This document shows positions 61,301-64,000 of a DNA stretch of 64,000 nt, piece after piece. Below the pieces are notes generated by a model. That model did not search any database and was not told the DNA's origin. It was given only the letters and a program-made list of their open reading frames with translations. The translations under genes were made by a program, and so were the position numbers. Position 1 is the stretch's first letter, and each line of letters begins with the position of its first letter. Origin of the DNA: Theristus sp. LFF4_11 (taxonomy: Eukaryota > Nematoda > Chromadorea > Monhysterida > Xyalidae); NCBI GenBank assembly GCA_030248135.1, contig JASANC010003277.1, forward strand, positions 124,001 through 188,000, read 5' to 3'.

Positions 61301-63613
61301 GCGGCCGAATCGTGTTGCATGAATGAATACGAGATCTTTTTTAATCCGATTTGTTTGTTGTAGTTTTTTTATATTTGCCGGTTTTTGGAACGTGGTAGAC
61401 CTTTTTTATGCTAGAGAAGGCGGTTTTGGCTGTGACGGATAGGTGCAAGCGATGCATTGAGGCTCACTTTGAGCTATTTGATTGAGTTGACACTGTTGCC
61501 GTTGTTGTTGATGTTTGCTGTTATCGCCATACACATTTTGAAGTTTTCTTTTGAATGCTGTCCTTTGTTGACCGGTGGTATCGCGTGATCTGGTATTTTC
61601 TGGTCCATTTTTGAAACTTTTGTCTTGCTCTGTCATTCGTGCGCAGGTGAATAAATTTCTTTGAAATTTAGCACACACAAATCTTAGTTGAGCCTTCCTG
61701 AACAATACAGGGTGAGCCAAAAAAAGGTTCCAATTCTAAAATGCTCTCACTGGCTTGTGCTGAGGTGTTTCGAGCTGAAAATTGGAACACTATTAGAAAA
61801 CATTTGGAGGTTTTTCTGACCAAATTTTTGTCATGGTATGTTGCCCCATTCACTCACTACAGCAGAATATCTGGAAAACATGAAAAATCGACAAATGTTG
61901 CGAGATTCAGAGGGTTGATTAAAGCTGTAACAAAGGGACCTCGTGTTTTAAAATTTGGAACAGTGTTAAAACACTATGGGAAGTTTTTTTGTGATCAAAA
62001 ATGTTTTTGGCTTGCACGTAAGTTCATTTTTACAGTGTAATTTTCAAAAATCGCAATTTTTGACGAAAAAGCAATGTTCATCCATAATCTCACGGTTTAT
62101 CATTGCTCATAAACGGACTTCCGAACTGATGTATCGTCACGCGGGGTCAAATGGAATCTTGTACGAAATTGCCGAACCACTGTGGAACAGCTATTCGCTT
62201 GTTCCCCTCCAACTGACAGACCAGACTCGCTGCTCTGCCGTCCACTTAACCATGATGGCAGCAAAGACTGAAAATGGAAGTTCATCTCTCACTGCAGAAA
62301 ACAACCAGTCTGCTATGGTGAAAATATCAGAGTGGCTAAATTGTGTGAATTAAAAAAGCAAAAAACAATTTGGATTTGAAAAGCAAGATAAATTCGCATC
62401 TGTTTTGAGCAGAACCGCTCACGCACACTCAGACTTGAAGTGAAACATTGGAGTGATCAAAAACTGTTCAAATGCAACTCAGCATTTGGCATTTCTAACT
62501 CATATTGCTTTTTTCATCTTTTTTTGTGTTGTGAACACTCGGGCTGTCACCAACGTTCATTCTTTTGATTTTTGTTACAGCTAAATCAACCCTCTGCATT
62601 TTACAACATTTGTCGATTTTTCATATTTTCCAGATATTTTGCTGTAGTGAGTGACAGGGGCAACATATCGTAACAAAAATTAGGTCAGAAAAACCTCCAA
62701 ATGTTTTCTAATAGTGTTTCAATTTTTAGCTCGAAACACCGCAGCACAAGCCAGTGAGAGCATTTTAGAATTGGAACCTTTTTTGGCTCACCCTGTATTT
62801 CATTCAATAGGGTTCAACACAACTCGAGAAATAACGCGTCCAACACCTACCCACTACTTCTGAAACACCCTGTAGAGACGAACCGGAGGTACCTGGCAAG
62901 GCAGGAATGAATGAGAATGATGGGTCGTTTCAATTTGGCGACGTAATTTGTTTTGGCAATAAATCTGAAAATGGAATTTGCAGCGCATTTGATTTTCTTG
63001 ATCTGCGTGCTTATTATTAAATAAAACAAAAATTGCATGTGTGCTGCTCTGCTAAAAACAGAGCGTGCTAAAAACTAAGCCTAAGCCTAAGCCAGGCCGC
63101 GATCGTCCCAGGCCGCGATCGTCCCAGGCCGCGATCGTCCCAGGCCGCGATCGTCCCAGGCCGCGATCATCCCAGGCCGCGATCGTCCCAGGCCGCGATC
63201 GTCCCAGGCCGCGATCGTCCCAGGCCGCGATCGTCCCAGGCCGCGATCATCCCAGGCCGCGATCGTCCCAGGCCGCGATCGTCCCAGGCCGCGATCGTCC
63301 CAGGCCGCGATCGTCCCAGGCCGCGATCATCCCAGGCCGCGATCGTCCAGGCCGCGATCGTTCAGGCCGCGATCGTCCAGGCCGCGATCTTTCAGGCCGC
63401 GATACTTCGGCCGCGATGCTTCGGCCGCGATCTAATGGGCCGCGATCTAACGCACGCCGTTGAACTGCAGCAACGGCGTGTGAATCGACCGAGGAAAAAA
63501 AACCGAAAACGGGACAGAAAATGCGCTGAAACCTGCACGAATCGATAGCGATCAGCGCGGCAATGTTCGTGGGCAAATCCAAGTGTGTGCAGCAGCTCGT
63601 GTAGAACGCCTGC
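58332..63613 (-). CDS. Astacin-family zinc metalloprotease with C-terminal ShKT-like domain (5' partial)
   Basis: Three consecutive exons, all in phase 0: 63533-63613, 59103-59183, 58332-58730 (stop). Exon 1 seen carries the zinc-binding signature HELLHTLGFAHEH, an exact HExxHxxGFxH match. Exon 2 has the family's VHWMNLDRRYW..F and LLNYS. Exon 3 starts VPYDYASITHY, the Met-turn region, then LSRLDVFKINRLYGC, which closes the protease domain. The Met-turn normally reads SxMHY; here the methionine is threonine, while the zinc-coordinating-region tyrosine remains. After the domain come CRDWQPQC, NQC, a basic insert of about 25 residues, and SYCDKLSYVRTVCRKTCGIC, an ShKT-type cysteine pattern. Such nematode proteases (nas genes) are secreted and act on extracellular matrix or cuticle. 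Signal, propeptide and the first part of the domain lie beyond 64000 or were not found in 63.6-64.0 kb. The 4.3-kb intron is filled with repeats. Confidence 0.88.
59238..59498. mobile_element. TTATAAG MITE with CCGTAAAGTC ends, copy 2
   Basis: 261 bp, same ends (the right end has lost a few bases: GCAAGACTACGG) and the same repeated CTCCCACTTATAAG words. It is flanked by TA within TATTA on both sides. It lies in the astacin intron just upstream of exon 59103-59183. Confidence 0.8.
59559..59845 (+). repeat. 16-bp GC-rich satellite array, plus orientation
   Basis: Tandem units of about 13-16 bp around GATCGCGGCCTGGGAC. Units at the left edge are diverged (GGAGTATC, GAAGCATC, GAAAGATC) and those to the right are nearly uniform. 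The array lies in the astacin intron and is far richer in G+C and CpG than its surroundings. Confidence 0.85.
59921..60790 (+). pseudogene. 5' part of a mariner-like element with N-terminal transposase fragment
   Basis: Begins CAGGGTGGGCCAAAAAAAAG after TA. An open frame from ATG at 60460 to 60774 encodes a mariner-type helix-turn-helix half (AEQRVWCAIWWEQSESFSAV, SVLLWHTNLFEHGNV, SGSGRPS), then ends. No catalytic DDE region follows and the expected right inverted end was not found, so this is a truncated copy. Confidence 0.7.
61071..62872. mobile_element. TA-flanked non-autonomous element carrying a nested insertion
   Basis: Inverted ends CAGGGTGTTTCAGAAGTAGT / ACTACTTCTGAAACACCCTG with TA on both sides. 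The inverted similarity runs about 75 bp (GACGCGTTATTTCTCGA..TCGAGAAATAACGCGTC). The interior is split by another element at 61708-62795. No intact transposase. Confidence 0.78.
61708..62795. mobile_element. Nested mariner-like element with long inverted ends
   Basis: Inverted ends CAGGGTGAGCCAAAAAAAGG / CCTTTTTTGGCTCACCCTG flanked by TA, with inverted similarity extending more than 200 bp (for example GGAGGTTTTTCTGACC and its inverse). A minus-strand remnant at 62100-62285 (TVVRQFRTRF, TSVRKSV) matches the transposase N-terminal helix-turn-helix, related to that at 60460. Most of the gene is missing. Confidence 0.78.
63075..63093 (-). repeat. Interstitial telomere-like repeat (TTAGGC)3
   Basis: CTAAGCCTAAGCCTAAGCC, three copies of the complement of TTAGGC, the nematode telomere unit. 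It directly adjoins the uniform end of the satellite array. Three units could arise by chance or by telomerase/repair activity. Confidence 0.65.
63095..63450 (-). repeat. 16-bp GC-rich satellite array, inverse orientation
   Basis: Same unit in reverse complement (GGCCGCGATCGTCCCA). Read on the minus strand, the variant units appear in the same order as in the other array (GAAGCATC, GAAAGATC, then GGACGATC and GGGACGATC), so the two arrays share ancestry as arrays, not just as units. Confidence 0.85.
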
Positions 63614-64000
63614 CTGGGCGGGTTAAAAAAGGGTTTTGTTCGGGCCGCGAAAGAGCATTTTGACGCGAATATGCAAAATTGGGCGCTATATTTCCACGTT
63701 TTTGATAGTGAACCACACAGTAAAAACTCTGTATGCATTCAAAGATCTGAATGTCGACTGCTGATTGGTTGCATCTAGCTTGGCAGGATTGAGTTGAATT
63801 CAAAAGCAGCCAGGATGCGAGATCACAGTTCGATTGTAGTCGGCACCTGCAGCGGGCAATCCGACAGAAAACTCAACAGATTTGTTGAGCTACAACAACG
63901 GTTGCGGTTGATCATTCTAATGAGTTTTTTGTGAGAGTGTACAGAAGGATGTGTCTTTTTTCACCGCCAGCCTGTCGCATGCACCATTCGGGTAGACTGA

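Noticed and set aside
63065..63738. Arg/Pro/Gly repeat proteins on both strands, also at 59337-59967
   Set aside because: They are readings of the 16-bp satellite in various frames, as shown by perfect periodicity and similar frames on both strands.

Overview
This is a stretch of an animal nuclear genome, most likely a nematode. The genes are split by spliceosomal introns (GT..AG, many with T-rich acceptors). The gene content (a DNAJC25 orthologue, an AMP-activated kinase gamma subunit, an astacin protease with a C-terminal ShKT-like domain, a divergent rhodopsin-like receptor) is metazoan. Three tandem copies of the nematode-type telomere hexamer TTAGGC lie at 63075-63093. No prokaryotic operon, rRNA or CRISPR array was seen. 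Species and clade cannot be fixed from the window.

Layout. 44-11932 (minus): a 13-exon gene for a predicted type II membrane protein with a Q/N-rich cytoplasmic part, one membrane segment and repeated four-cysteine, sushi-like modules; its 3' end runs off the left edge. One of its introns holds a 5.2 kb foldback element, itself carrying a miniature LTR element and a C-tract MITE. 12430-13089 (minus): a weak candidate for a secreted protein. 13.2-21.7 kb: no convincing gene, several repeat families. 21773-24633 (plus): a five-exon GPCR. 25924-34629 (minus): a large gene of unknown function with a signal peptide and a low-complexity C-terminal half. 34.9-43.8 kb: gene-poor and repeat-rich. 43837-47759 (minus): DNAJC25, nine exons, complete. 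48.3/49.1-54.99 kb (plus): AMPK gamma, transcribed divergently from DNAJC25. 58332-63613 (minus): the 3' half of an astacin gene, with one intron filled by two inverted satellite arrays and nested mariner-like elements.

The CDS models were built by eye from reading frame, splice dinucleotides and codon phase across junctions. DNAJC25, AMPK gamma, the GPCR and the astacin exons join in phase throughout. The Q-rich part of the first gene and the middle of the 26-34 kb gene are less certain. The genes do not form an obvious pathway; the only suggestive arrangement is the head-to-head DNAJC25/AMPK gamma pair.

The most striking content is mobile DNA. There are at least ten repeat families, several with target-site duplications that can be read directly, and two insertions for which the window also contains the matching empty site.
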